Origin: Glycomyces niveus
GTDB lineage: Bacteria; Actinomycetota; Actinomycetes; Mycobacteriales; Micromonosporaceae
DNA: 64,000 nucleotides
Assembly: GCF_017592475.1 (NCBI RefSeq)
Contig: NZ_JAGFNP010000010.1
Location: 124,001 to 188,000 of the forward strand
Direction: 5' to 3'
The notes beneath the pieces were generated by a model. The model searched no databases and was not told the origin of the DNA. It was given only the letters and a program-made list of their open reading frames with translations. The translations under genes were made by a program, and so were the position numbers. Every line of letters starts with the position of its first letter. The stretch's first letter is position 1. Positions 37,454 through 46,083 of the stretch are shown piece after piece.

Positions 37454-37459
37454 CGTCAC

Positions 37460-38302
37460 ATGACCGGTGTGCATCGCAGACGCGGCCGCCTCTCCAAGGA
37501 GGGCCGCCGCCTCCTCGGCGGGCTCGCGCTGCTCGCCGTCTTCGCCCCGGTCACCGCGGTCACCCTCAACGCCGCCATCGCCCACGTCCAGTCCTGCGGG
37601 ACGGAGGTGGAGCTGCACGTCGCCGCCGCCCCCGAGATGGCCGCGGCCCTCCAGGACTTCGTCGCCGCCGGCGGCGGCGCCCCCTCGCGGGGCTCCGATG
37701 TGTGCGCCGACATCACCGTCGAAGCCGTCAGCGGCAACGCCCTCGCCGAGACCGGCGCCGACGTGTGGGTCCCCGAGACCGCCCTCTGGCGCAACCTCCC
37801 CGACGCCGGCATCGCCGACCAGTGGAACGTCCTCCAGGAATCGACCGCGAGCGCCCCGGTCGGCCTGGCGCTGCCCGCGGGCGAGAGCGCCGACGGCGTC
37901 CTCCCCGACGAAGCCGACGTCGCCCTCCAGGACCCGCGCGGGCACGCCGCGAGTCTCATGTGGATCATGATGTTCGGGGTCGACGAGCACACCGTCGAAG
38001 GCGGGGACGGCACGCCCGTCATGTCGGCGCCCGAGGTCGCCGCAGCCGGGAACCCCGATCTGCAGGCGCCGGCGGGCGCGGCGCAGGTCGGCCAGTTCGA
38101 GTACCCGATGCTGGCGCGCGCCGACCTGGGCGAGGACGAGCGAGAGGCGGCGCAGAACCTGCTGCGCTCCTACAAGGGCGAGTCGTGGGGCGAAGTGCTG
38201 GCCGCGCACGGCCTCGGCGCGGCGACCACCCAGTCCGCGCCCACATCGACCGAGCACATCGCCTCGGCGCTGCAGCGCTGGGACGCCCGTCCGGACGCGT
38301 GA
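37460..38302 (+). CDS. Secreted/anchored protein with binding-protein-like start
   Basis: 280 aa. A basic N-terminus and helix RRLLGGLALLAVFAPVTAVT form an uncleaved signal anchor or signal peptide. The following CGTEVELHVAAAPEMAAALQ, then ADITVEAVSGNALAETGADV and WVPETALWRNL resemble the first lobe of the substrate-binding domain found in actinobacterial binding-protein/VWA hybrids, but the VWA domain is absent and the second lobe looks short. Function unknown. It converges on an unrelated membrane protein gene. Confidence 0.6.
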   Translation: MTGVHRRRGRLSKEGRRLLGGLALLAVFAPVTAVTLNAAIAHVQSCGTEVELHVAAAPEMAAALQDFVAAGGGAPSRGSDVCADITVEAVSGNALAETGADVWVPETALWRNLPDAGIADQWNVLQESTASAPVGLALPAGESADGVLPDEADVALQDPRGHAASLMWIMMFGVDEHTVEGGDGTPVMSAPEVAAAGNPDLQAPAGAAQVGQFEYPMLARADLGEDEREAAQNLLRSYKGESWGEVLAAHGLGAATTQSAPTSTEHIASALQRWDARPDA

Positions 38303-38308
38303 CCGCGC

Positions 38309-39499
38309 CTATTCGGCGGTTTTGGCGAGGGCCTGGCTGAGCACGTCGTTGAACACGTGCCAGCCCTCCTCTTCGCGCTCGGCGGCGATGTCCGCGGTGG
38401 CCCACGCCTGGAAGGTGCCGCCGGCGTCGGTGACGAAGACGCTCAGCGAACCGCGCCAGCGCCCGTACACCTGGTCGCGCTCGGCGAAGGCGATGTCCCC
38501 GGCCATCTCTTCGAGCGGCTGGTAGGGGAGGGCTTCGCGCATCATCTTGCGGGCGGCCCGGGGGCACTCGCCCTCGCAGGGCAGCCAGCCGACGGTGATG
38601 GTCGACTCGCCGTCGTCGGCGGTGCAGACGGCGGTGGCGCCGTCCTCGGCGCATTCGAACTCGTCGGGGACTTTGAACGCGAAGGGCCAGTTGGCGGCCG
38701 CGAAGGTCGCGGTGGCGGCGTCGTCGGCGAAGGCGCTGCCGCCGACGCGTTCGGCAGGGGCCTCGGGGTCCCATTGGGGCACTTCGTTGCCGGCGGACCC
38801 TTCGGTGGGTTCGGCGGCGGGGGCTTGGGAGACGCCGTCGACGGCCGCGGTCGTGGGCTGCTCGGCCGAGCCGTCGGACCCTTCGTCGTCGGGGCGGGAG
38901 AGGACGGCCCAGACGCCGATGACGAGAGCGAGGGCGACCACGACGGAGCCGATCCCGATGAGGATCGGCTTGAGCTGCGAGGGCTTCTTGGGCGGGGCGA
39001 TCATGACGACGGGCGGCGACAGCGGCGGCGACCCGGCGAAATTCGCGCCGCGGGCGTTCGGCGAGGCGGGCGGCCCGGAGACGCCGACGGGGGAGGCGGG
39101 CGCGGCGGAGCGCTGGGCGGCGGCCATCTGGTGGGCGGCGCGCTGGGCCGCGGCGGCGGGGCCGACGGGGAGCGGGCCGGTGGCGGGGCCGAGGGCGAGG
39201 AGGCGGTCCATGATGCGTTCGGCGCCGCGCAGGCGCGCGTCGTGGAGGACGACGACGTAGGGCTGCTCGCCTTCGAGGTCGGCGACGAGGATGGGGGCGT
39301 CCTCGGGTCCGGCGGTGGCGTAGGCCCAGGCGACGGTGTCGGAGAGGAGGCCGCGGCGGGCGGGGTCCTTGGAGGAGGTGGTGCCGAGGGTGAGGATCTG
39401 CACGGGCCGGCCGTTCTCGTCGCGGCCTTCGCACAGCTCGTAGGCGCCTTCGACGCGCGCGGTCGTGACATCGGTGTACGGCCCGACCGTGCGGCTCAT
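38309..39499 (-). CDS. Single-pass membrane protein of unknown function
   Basis: 396 aa. An N-terminal soluble domain of ~100 aa (RVEGAYELCEGRDENGRPVQ, then ILTLGTTSSKDPARRGLLSD) is followed by an Ala/Pro linker, one membrane helix at ~177-201, an acidic stalk and an outside domain of ~130 aa with paired cysteines (FECAEDGATAVC, LPCEGECPRAA). The arrangement resembles a protein linking cytoplasmic and cell-surface events, similar in plan to the kinase at 13.5 kb but without a kinase. Not recognised as a named family. No ribosome site is obvious at ATG 39499. Confidence 0.6.
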   Translation of the reverse strand: MSRTVGPYTDVTTARVEGAYELCEGRDENGRPVQILTLGTTSSKDPARRGLLSDTVAWAYATAGPEDAPILVADLEGEQPYVVVLHDARLRGAERIMDRLLALGPATGPLPVGPAAAAQRAAHQMAAAQRSAAPASPVGVSGPPASPNARGANFAGSPPLSPPVVMIAPPKKPSQLKPILIGIGSVVVALALVIGVWAVLSRPDDEGSDGSAEQPTTAAVDGVSQAPAAEPTEGSAGNEVPQWDPEAPAERVGGSAFADDAATATFAAANWPFAFKVPDEFECAEDGATAVCTADDGESTITVGWLPCEGECPRAARKMMREALPYQPLEEMAGDIAFAERDQVYGRWRGSLSVFVTDAGGTFQAWATADIAAEREEEGWHVFNDVLSQALAKTAE

Positions 39500-39703
39500 C
39501 GACGCCCCCCTCAGCTGCGATCCGCGTGCGCTTGACGGCCCGCCACCGGGCGTGCGTGCCGTAAGGCGGCGCGGCATTATCCCTAAGTATGGCCCGGCTC
39601 CGCACGCCTCGCGACACCTGGCCGCGGGCAGTCCGCCGAATGGCAGGGCGGGCCGGGGGCGGTCTCGGTCAGACGACCGAGGCGGGCGCGAAAGTAAGCC
39701 GGT

Positions 39704-39709
39704 TACGCT
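39704..39709 (+). promoter_or_regulatory. -10 hexamer of the DedA gene
   Basis: TACGCT, ending 6 nt before GTG 39716. Confidence 0.45.
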
Positions 39710-39715
39710 GGCGGC

Positions 39716-40465
39716 GTGACCAACTTCCTCAGCCAGGGCCTGGCGATGGCCACCGCATCGACTGAGATCCCCGAAGCCGAGGGGCAGGGCGACCTCATCC
39801 AGTGGGTGCTCGGCCTCATCGAGAAACTCGGCGAGGTCGGCGTGGGCCTGGCCCTCGCGATCGAGTCCGTGTTCCCGCCCATCCCGTCCGAGCTGATCCT
39901 GCCGGTGGCCGGGTACCTCGCCTACGACGACAAGATGAACTTCTGGCTGGCGATGTTCTTCGCCGCGCTGGGTTCGATGGCGGGCGCGTACATCCTCTAC
40001 TACGTCGGGTACGCGTTCGGGCGTGAGCGCACGCGGTGGATCTTCGAGAAGTTCCCGCTGCTTGAGCTCAAGGACTTCGAGCGCTCGGAGCAGGTGTTCG
40101 CCCGGTGGGGCGGCATCGCGGTCCTGGCGGGTCGCTGCCTGCCGCTGGTGCGCAGCGCGATCTCGGTGCCGGCGGGCATCGAGAGGATGCCGTTCTGGAA
40201 GTTCACGGGCTACACGCTGGTCGGTTCGGTGATCTGGAACGGGATCTGGATCGGGCTGGGGTTCGCGTTCGGGCCGACGATCAAGCCGGTGATCGAGGAG
40301 TACTCGGGGCTGCTGAGCAAGATCGTGGTGGCGATCATCGGCCTGCTGTTCCTGTGGTTCGTGGTGGCCCGCACGATCAAGATCATCCGCAAGAAGCGCG
40401 GCGGCGGCGACGAGAACGGGAACGCCGGCCACTCGGACACGATGATCCTGCGCCGCGTGCAGTAG
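39716..40465 (+). CDS. DedA-family membrane protein
   Basis: 249 aa. ESVFPPIPSELILPVAGYLA is the N-terminal DedA signature with the conserved Pro and Glu; the re-entrant glycine helix (LGSMAGAYILYYVGYAFGRE) and GRCLPLVRSAISVPAGIERM, with the essential arginines, follow. Members flip polyprenyl phosphate or phospholipids and maintain membrane potential. The first ~25 residues are a non-conserved extension, so a later start is possible, but the -10 lies just before the GTG used. Confidence 0.92.
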   Translation: MTNFLSQGLAMATASTEIPEAEGQGDLIQWVLGLIEKLGEVGVGLALAIESVFPPIPSELILPVAGYLAYDDKMNFWLAMFFAALGSMAGAYILYYVGYAFGRERTRWIFEKFPLLELKDFERSEQVFARWGGIAVLAGRCLPLVRSAISVPAGIERMPFWKFTGYTLVGSVIWNGIWIGLGFAFGPTIKPVIEEYSGLLSKIVVAIIGLLFLWFVVARTIKIIRKKRGGGDENGNAGHSDTMILRRVQ

Positions 40466-40900
40466 CCTCCTTTCACGCTTTCGGGTTGCGGCCCTTCACC
40501 TTTGGTGGAGGGCCGTTTCGCGTGTCCAGTCGGGCATATGAGTCATCCACGTATTTTGATGCCGCAACGCCGCAATGTTTTCGATTTTCTTCGCGTCTGG
40601 GCGTAACCGCACCCGAGCCTCCCCAGTTAGTCAGTGTGGCCGCGTCACCGCGGCCGGGCCGCAGTGTCACCGGCCCAATGGACAGCGAGCGCGGTCCTCG
40701 ACCCGCCGGCGATCCAGCCGGCAAGGTCGCGGCTGAGGTCCGCAGTCGGCAGGTGCGTACGCCCCCGTGGCGGCCGCGCCGCCTCGACCCGCTGCCGACC
40801 ACTGACAATTCAGCGATCTTGCACCGCACGGCGGTCGATTCGCGCTGCTTCCCCAGCCGTCGACCACGCACGCGCGGTACAAAGAAAGGCAACAAAGCAG
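40466..40900. other. 435-nt intergenic region with terminator and leader
   Basis: Starts with the DedA terminator (40489-40515). A further hairpin GGCCGCG-TCAC-CGCGGCC lies at 40638-40655. An AT-richer stretch at about 40545-40600 (GTATTTTGATG, GTTTTCGATTTTC) probably contains the promoter of the secreted-protein gene; AAAGAAAGG lies about 16 nt before ATG 40901. No gene is supported on either strand. Confidence 0.5.
40489..40515 (+). terminator. Terminator after the DedA gene
   Basis: CGGCCCTTCACC pairs with GGTGGAGGGCCG (one mismatch) around a TTT loop, and TTT follows the stem. Confidence 0.6.
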
Positions 40901-41494
40901 ATGGAAATGCGCACTGTGCGTACGGCGGGCCTCATCGGAGGCCTCGCTACGGGGGCTCTGCTGCTCGCCGGGACGGCGGCCCAGGCCGCTGACACCGAGG
41001 CTCCGGAATCGACCGGCGACCTCGTCATGGCGACGCCGGAGGCCCTCGGGGGGCTCCCGGTCTCTCCCGACGCCGTGACCGGTCTGACCGGCGGCGTCAC
41101 CGACAAGGTCCCCGGCATGGACGCCGTGAGCTCGGTTCCCGGCGTGGGCTCCCTGGTGCCGGAGGCGGCCGTCGCGGAGGCTTCGGGCGGGCACCCGACC
41201 GCGGGCGCGATCCTCGAGCCGGACCAGCTCGCGAGCGACCTCGAGCAGGCCGTCCCGGGCAGCGACGTCCTCGCGGACGCCGTCGCTCAGGTGGACGCCG
41301 TCGGCCTGGGGGTCACGGAAACCGACAACATGCCGGAGGCGAAGGGCGACAAGGTCAAGGCGGGGCAGGACACGTCCGTCGACGCCCACCAGAACACCCG
41401 CGCCGAAGCCCCCGCCGGGCCGCTCGGCGCGGTGCCCGGCGGCGACCTGCTCTCGGACCTCGGCGGCGGCCTTCCGGTGCCGTTGCCCTTCTAA
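40901..41494 (+). CDS. Secreted Gly/Pro/Val-rich protein of unknown function
   Basis: 197 aa. A clear signal peptide (TAGLIGGLATGALLLAGTAA, cut after AQA) is followed by a cysteine-free chain with no known domain. Segments VPGMDAVSSVPGVGSLVPEA and the ending GGDLLSDLGGGLPVPLPF resemble the C-terminal part of the chaplin-like protein encoded next (VPGLDAVSGATGGLPLVGGL), so the two may be cell-surface partners that share a sorting or assembly feature. ATG 40901 is used; ATG 40907 is also possible. Confidence 0.65.
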   Translation: MEMRTVRTAGLIGGLATGALLLAGTAAQAADTEAPESTGDLVMATPEALGGLPVSPDAVTGLTGGVTDKVPGMDAVSSVPGVGSLVPEAAVAEASGGHPTAGAILEPDQLASDLEQAVPGSDVLADAVAQVDAVGLGVTETDNMPEAKGDKVKAGQDTSVDAHQNTRAEAPAGPLGAVPGGDLLSDLGGGLPVPLPF

Positions 41495-41826
41495 GGCTGC
41501 AACACGCCGCGGCGCGCGCTTCCGCCAGGCGCGCTGCGGCAACCACGGTTCGATGGGGCCCGGCACGGGCCGGACGCGAACGACCGGCGAATCCCGCGGC
41601 GGTGCACAGCCGCGGCTCCAGGTCGCGCCGTCCGTCCAGGCCGGCCCCACCGGCCGAGCAAGGAAACAGCACGACAGCAAGACCGACGACTCTCCCCGGT
41701 TTCACAGCGCCCGTCCGACCCGCAGGACCCAGCCTGCAGGGCGGGAGCACGCTTTCGAAACCACGGAGCTTCACGGGGGGTACGTGATGGAACAGCAAGA
41801 ACCATTTCCCTGAAAGGTGAGACTTC
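41495..41826. other. 332-nt intergenic region between the two surface-protein genes
   Basis: Begins with a terminator (41506-41540). The rest is GC-rich to about 41750 with no gene of normal codon pattern, then becomes AT-richer before the GTG at 41827, where GAAAGGTGAG gives a good ribosome site. The next gene therefore has a long leader rather than a leaderless start. Confidence 0.45.
41506..41540 (+). terminator. Terminator after the 40901 gene
   Basis: GCCGCGGCGCGC pairs with GCGCGCTGCGGC (one mismatch) with an 11-nt loop. Confidence 0.5.
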
Positions 41827-42801
41827 GTGAATAACTCATGGGCACGCAAGACCGCGCAGGCCAGCCTCGTCGCTACGGGGGTCGCCCTCGTCGCGGGTGC
41901 CGGCACCGCCCAGGCCTACGGCCCTGACGTCACCACGCAGGACCAGGTCGGCGCCGTGTCGGGCAACCAGGTCGTCGCGCCGATCCAAGCGCCCGTCAAC
42001 ATCTGCGGCGTGGCCGCGGCCGTCCTCGGCACCGCCTCCGCCGGCTGCGAGGGCGGCGCCGACGCCGACTACGACGGCGCGGGCGACCTGACCACGCAGA
42101 ACAACACCGGCCTCGGCAACGGCAACCAGGCGTTCGCCCCGGTGCAGGCCCCGACCGACATCAGTGGCATCGCCGCCGCCGTCGGCGGCGTCGCAGACGG
42201 CTGGTCCACCGGCGGCTCGCACGCCGACGTCGAATCCGGCCACGGCGAATCCGGCAAGGCCGAGTCCGACACCGTCACCCAGTTCAACTACGGCGCGCTG
42301 TCCGGCAACCAGCTGCTCGCGCCGATCCAGGCCCCGATCAACGCCTGCGGCAACGCCATCGCCGTCGGCGGCGCGTCGAGCGCCGGGTGCGAGGGCGGCG
42401 CCGACGCCGACTACTCCGGTGCGGGCGACCTGACCACCCAGGACAACGTGGGCCTCGGCAACGGCAACCAGATCTTCGCGCCGATCCAGGCCCCGGTCAA
42501 CGTGTGCGGCAACGCCATCGCGGTCCTCGGGCACGCCAGCGCCTCGTGCGAGGGCGGCTCCGACGCGGAGGTCCCCGGCGGCCACGACCACCACAACAGC
42601 CACAAGGAGCTCTCGACCAACGAGTCCTCCAATGTGGACATGAACGAGGAGCAGCTTCCCGCGGTTCCCGGTCTCGACGCGGTGAGCGGCGCGACCGGCG
42701 GTCTCCCGCTCGTCGGCGGCCTGGTCGGCAACACCACCTCCGAAGGTGTTGCGGACACGGTCGCGGGCGTCACGGAGCTCGCTGGCGCGGGCGTCCTCTA
42801 A
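41827..42801 (+). CDS. Chaplin-like secreted protein with four repeats
   Basis: 324 aa. Signal peptide ends GTAQA at residue 30. Four chaplin-like units follow at about 43-75, 96-128, 157-189 and 210-242, each of the form GNQxxAPxQAPxxxCGxAxAV. They are arranged as two tandem pairs with a 53-residue period within each pair. Cysteine pairs C60/C74, C174/C188 and C227/C241 are all 13 residues apart; unit 2 has lost both cysteines (S113 replaces the first). A His-rich and acidic spacer (GGHDHHNSHKE) and a Gly-rich end follow. Chaplins form hydrophobic surface amyloid on aerial hyphae; this protein has no C-terminal LPxTG sorting signal. Confidence 0.75.
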   Translation: MNNSWARKTAQASLVATGVALVAGAGTAQAYGPDVTTQDQVGAVSGNQVVAPIQAPVNICGVAAAVLGTASAGCEGGADADYDGAGDLTTQNNTGLGNGNQAFAPVQAPTDISGIAAAVGGVADGWSTGGSHADVESGHGESGKAESDTVTQFNYGALSGNQLLAPIQAPINACGNAIAVGGASSAGCEGGADADYSGAGDLTTQDNVGLGNGNQIFAPIQAPVNVCGNAIAVLGHASASCEGGSDAEVPGGHDHHNSHKELSTNESSNVDMNEEQLPAVPGLDAVSGATGGLPLVGGLVGNTTSEGVADTVAGVTELAGAGVL

Positions 42802-42859
42802 CAGCACGGCAACGGACCGCGCCTGCATGGCGCGGGCCGAGTGATAACGGGTGACTCCG

Positions 42860-42890
42860 AACGGCGGTCCGCCTAGAGCGGGCCGCCGTT
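42860..42890. terminator. Bidirectional terminator
   Basis: AACGGCGGTCCGC pairs with GCGGGCCGCCGTT over 13 bp (one G-T) between the chaplin-like gene and the convergent SRPBCC gene. Confidence 0.6.
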
Positions 42891-43399
42891 CACGCGTACA
42901 GGGCCTTGAGCCGCGCCTCGAGCGCGGCGTTCATCGCGTTGAAGGCCTGCTCGGTGTCGGCGAGTTTCGACCTCATGAGCGGCACGAGCACGCCGGTGAA
43001 CCGCTCGCCGTGGGTGAGGACCGTGGTGCCGTCCGTATGCGGTTCGAGCACGAGGTAGTGCTCCCCGTCGAGCAGGCCGCCGGGGCCGAGTTTGCCGAGC
43101 CAGCGGATCTGCCTGGCCGGGGAGACGCGCAGGACGCGCGGGCGGAAGCGGCTGGTCTTCCCGTTCGACTGCAGGAAGGACGCGGCCAGGCGCTCGTCCT
43201 CGGCGAGGAGGCCGGAGATCTCGGTGATGAACGGGTTCCACTCGCCATAGGCCGGGAAGTCGGTGAGCACCGCCCACACCTCGTTCGCGCGCGCGTCGAG
43301 CCGCACCGTGGTCTCGACGCGGTGCTCCTGGCCGAGCGCCCAGAGGCCGTACGCGGTGGCGGCGGCGATGATCGCGGCCGCGATGACGAAGAAGATCAA
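42890..43399 (-). CDS. Membrane-anchored SRPBCC (polyketide-cyclase/dehydrase-like) protein
   Basis: 169 aa from TTG 43399, whose TTG overlaps the TGA of the Hsp70-like gene (TTGA). An N-terminal helix (IFFVIAAAIIAAATAYGLWA) is followed by an SRPBCC ligand-binding domain: TVRLDARANEVWAVLTDFPA, WNPFITEISG, PRVLRVSPARQIRWLGKLGP, and a C-terminal helix FNAMNAALEARLKALYA. Such proteins bind lipids or other hydrophobic ligands. Tight coupling to the membrane Hsp70 suggests joint work on a membrane or lipid substrate. Confidence 0.75.
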   Translation of the reverse strand: MIFFVIAAAIIAAATAYGLWALGQEHRVETTVRLDARANEVWAVLTDFPAYGEWNPFITEISGLLAEDERLAASFLQSNGKTSRFRPRVLRVSPARQIRWLGKLGPGGLLDGEHYLVLEPHTDGTTVLTHGERFTGVLVPLMRSKLADTEQAFNAMNAALEARLKALYA

Positions 43400-45948
43400 T
43401 TCCCCAGACTCCAGAATCGGATGTTGCCTTGGTCGTCGCCGGTGACCGCGTAGTCGAGCCCGTCGATCCTGACCAGCGCCAACTCGGTCGGGAACCCGTC
43501 CGGCGGCTCGAATTGAACGGTAGCCGATGAATCGGCGCTCGTGGCCTGCGCGACGCCTGCGGAGTCGATCGACAGCAGTGTCGTCCCGTCCGGGGTGTCC
43601 GCCAACTCGAAGTGGAACTCGGCGGCGGCGTCGTGGTACGGGAACCGCCACGCCGGCTCCTGGGCGTCGAGGTCCCAGAGGTGCAGCATGTCGTCGTCGC
43701 CGTAGGCCATCGCGTAGGGCGTGCCCCAGTAGTAGACGACGGTGAACGCCGCGACGGCGCTGCCGTTCCAGTCGGCGGAGGTGAAGGGCGCGCCGTTGGC
43801 GGTGCCCCCGTACGGGTCGACGATGTCGAGCTCCCGGTTCCCGTCGAACGCCACGAGCTCCGAGTCCGTGCCGCCGGAGTAGGTGAAGAACCGCGGGTAG
43901 CCGTAGCCGCCGGGGACCGGGAAGTGCGCGATCGCGGTCCCGGTCCCCAGGTCGAAGATCTCGAACTCGTTCTGGTTGAGCAGACCGAGCGCGGGCGCGC
44001 CTTCGTTGTAGGCGATGCGGACGAAGTCCACCTGGGCGCCTTCGGCGACCATCTCGGGTGTGCCGGCGGGCCTGAACTCCCCGGTGTCCGGCCGCCACAC
44101 CCAGGGCTCGTAGCCCTCGGTGACCGCGACCATGATCGGGGTCCCGTCGACGTCGGCCGCGGGCAGCAGGTCCCCGATGTCCGCATCGGGCCAGTGCTCG
44201 TCGATGAGCGTTCCCGACACCAGGTCCCACTGCTCGATGGCGCCGTCGGCGCCGCTGGAGAACAGCTCCGGGCCGTTGGCGCCATCGAGGAACGCCACCG
44301 ACTCCACGGTGCCGTCGTGCGTGCCCCCGATGGTCGACAGGAGCGTGCCCGCATCGGCCGTGGACCAGTCGGGCTCGAACGAGGAGACGGTCGGCATCTG
44401 GCCGTCGAACTCGCCGCCGTCGTCGAACGGTTCGCCGTCATTCGGGCTGAAATACCAGACGAGCGCGGCGATGATGAGGATGTCGACGAGGATGAACGCG
44501 ATGATGCCGCGGCGGCTGACCTTCTTGGCGCGCTGGCGTTCCGCCTCGGTGCGCGGCGGGGGCTCGTCCCCGCCCTCGACTGACAGGGGCGGCGTGAGGG
44601 GCGAGTGCGTCTGCGGGGGCAGGTTCCGCTGAGGGCTCGTCTCCGGTTGCGGCGCCGTCGGCGCGGTCGGCTCCTGCGGTGAGGGCGACGCCTGCGGTGA
44701 GACCGTGGGCGTGAGCTGGTAAACCGGCGTGGGTGCGATCTGCTGCGGCGCCTGCGGTGCGGGTGCGGTCTGCGGCGAGGGCGGGGCGAGGTGCGCGACG
44801 CCCGGCGTGAGCGGCGCGGGCGCGAAACCGGGCCGCTGCGGGGTCCGCTGGATCGGGAACGTCGTGGTGTGCTGCCCGGCCTGCGTCCACAGCACGCTGC
44901 CTTCGGCGACGACGACCTCGGGCTGGTCGAGGACCGTGGGCGCGACGCCGAGCGCGCGGTGGAGCATGGTGGCCACCAGCGGCATCCGGCTCGCGCCGCC
45001 GACGAGGAACACGCCGGCGCTGGCGGCGAGGTCGAGTCCGGCGGCGCGGATGACGGCCTGGGTGACGCGCATGGTCTGCTCGAGGTGGGGGTGGGCGATC
45101 TGCTCGAGCTCGGTGCGGGTGAGGTGCGCTTCGACGTCCAGGAGCGGGATCGCGATGTCGGACTGCTGGTGGCGCGAGAGGCGCTCTTTCGCGCCGCGCA
45201 CTTCCTCCTGGAAGTCCCGGAAGTGCCTGCGTTCCTCCACAGTAGAGGGATTGACGAGGCGCTTCCAGCCCTCTCGGTCGCCGTACGTCTCTCCGAGGTG
45301 CTCGATGAGGGCGGCGTCGATGTCCAAGCCGCCCAAGTCGTTCCGGCCGTCGAGGGCGACGGTCTCGAACCCGTGCTCGGTGCGGCGCACCACGCTCGCG
45401 TCGAAGGTGCCCGCCCCGAGGTCGTACACGACGATCGAGGCGCCGACGGCCGTGCGGTGCTTGAGGGCCTCCGCGTAGTAGGTGGCGGCGGCGACCGGCT
45501 CGGGCACGAGCCGCACCTGGCCGAGGCCGGCGCGGGAGGCGGCGTCCTCGATGACCTGGCGGCGCGCCGGGCCCCATTCGGCGGGCACGGTGAGCGTGAC
45601 CTGCGCGGGGCTGCCGACGACGCGGCGGCACTCGGCGGCGACCGCGTCCAGGACGGCCGCGATGAGATCGGGGACCTGGTACTCGCGGGCGCCCAGCAGT
45701 GTCGAGGGCCGGTCGATGAGGCGCTTCGGGTTCGGCTCGAACCGCTCGGGGTGGCGGCGGCCCGCGTGGACGGCGTCGCGGCCCACGAGGAGGCCGCCGT
45801 CGGCGTCGGCGCATACGGCCGAGGGCATCAGGGGCGAGCCGTCGAAGAGGAGGGGGCGCAGGCTCCCGTCGGCGCGGCGGACGACCGCGATCGTGTGCGA
45901 GGTGCCGAAATCGACGCCGAGCGAGGTTCCTTGGGGGCCGGGGCTCAT
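43396..45948 (-). CDS. Membrane Hsp70-like ATPase with extracytoplasmic beta-propeller
   Basis: 850 aa. Residues 1-355 are an Hsp70 nucleotide-binding domain: VDFGTSHTIAVV, VTLTVPAEWGPARRQVIEDA, VYDLGAGTFDASVV (D-L-G-x-G-T-F-D) and VFLVGGASRMPLVATML. There is no substrate-binding domain. A Pro/Gln-rich linker (~365-465) leads to one membrane helix at ~481-500, then ~340 aa outside that read as WD40/PQQ-like blades (ELFSSGADGAIEQWDLVSGT, MAYGDDDMLHLWDLDAQEPA, YAVTGDDQGNIRFWSLGN). ATG 45948 is 7 nt from a TACGAT -10 and has no ribosome site, fitting leaderless translation. The downstream SRPBCC gene is coupled by TTGA. Confidence 0.85.
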   Translation of the reverse strand: MSPGPQGTSLGVDFGTSHTIAVVRRADGSLRPLLFDGSPLMPSAVCADADGGLLVGRDAVHAGRRHPERFEPNPKRLIDRPSTLLGAREYQVPDLIAAVLDAVAAECRRVVGSPAQVTLTVPAEWGPARRQVIEDAASRAGLGQVRLVPEPVAAATYYAEALKHRTAVGASIVVYDLGAGTFDASVVRRTEHGFETVALDGRNDLGGLDIDAALIEHLGETYGDREGWKRLVNPSTVEERRHFRDFQEEVRGAKERLSRHQQSDIAIPLLDVEAHLTRTELEQIAHPHLEQTMRVTQAVIRAAGLDLAASAGVFLVGGASRMPLVATMLHRALGVAPTVLDQPEVVVAEGSVLWTQAGQHTTTFPIQRTPQRPGFAPAPLTPGVAHLAPPSPQTAPAPQAPQQIAPTPVYQLTPTVSPQASPSPQEPTAPTAPQPETSPQRNLPPQTHSPLTPPLSVEGGDEPPPRTEAERQRAKKVSRRGIIAFILVDILIIAALVWYFSPNDGEPFDDGGEFDGQMPTVSSFEPDWSTADAGTLLSTIGGTHDGTVESVAFLDGANGPELFSSGADGAIEQWDLVSGTLIDEHWPDADIGDLLPAADVDGTPIMVAVTEGYEPWVWRPDTGEFRPAGTPEMVAEGAQVDFVRIAYNEGAPALGLLNQNEFEIFDLGTGTAIAHFPVPGGYGYPRFFTYSGGTDSELVAFDGNRELDIVDPYGGTANGAPFTSADWNGSAVAAFTVVYYWGTPYAMAYGDDDMLHLWDLDAQEPAWRFPYHDAAAEFHFELADTPDGTTLLSIDSAGVAQATSADSSATVQFEPPDGFPTELALVRIDGLDYAVTGDDQGNIRFWSLGN

Positions 45949-45955
45949 GAGAGGA

Positions 45956-45961
45956 ATCGTA
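45956..45961 (-). promoter_or_regulatory. -10 hexamer of the Hsp70-propeller gene
   Basis: Reads TACGAT on the minus strand, ending 7 nt before ATG 45948. Confidence 0.45.
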
Positions 45962-46020
45962 ACGAACCGGTGGGGGAGCGATCGGCCAGCGCGGTCCCGG
46001 CCGCTTCCGGGGATACCGCC

Positions 46021-46050
46021 TTGAATTTGTCTGGTCGCCCGTCGTAATGT
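46021..46050 (+). promoter_or_regulatory. Promoter of the GH3 gene
   Basis: TTGAAT (-35) at 46021-46026 and TAATGT (-10) at 46045-46050 are 18 nt apart. The GH3 ATG (46084) lies 33 nt further with GGACGAG before it, so this transcript has a normal leader. Confidence 0.45.
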
Positions 46051-46083
46051 CGTAGGGGACTGACACCGACCGATAGGACGAGC

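Noticed and set aside
41553..41813. Plus-strand frame between the two secreted-protein genes
   Set aside because: Composition typical of non-coding GC-rich DNA, no domain; treated as intergenic.
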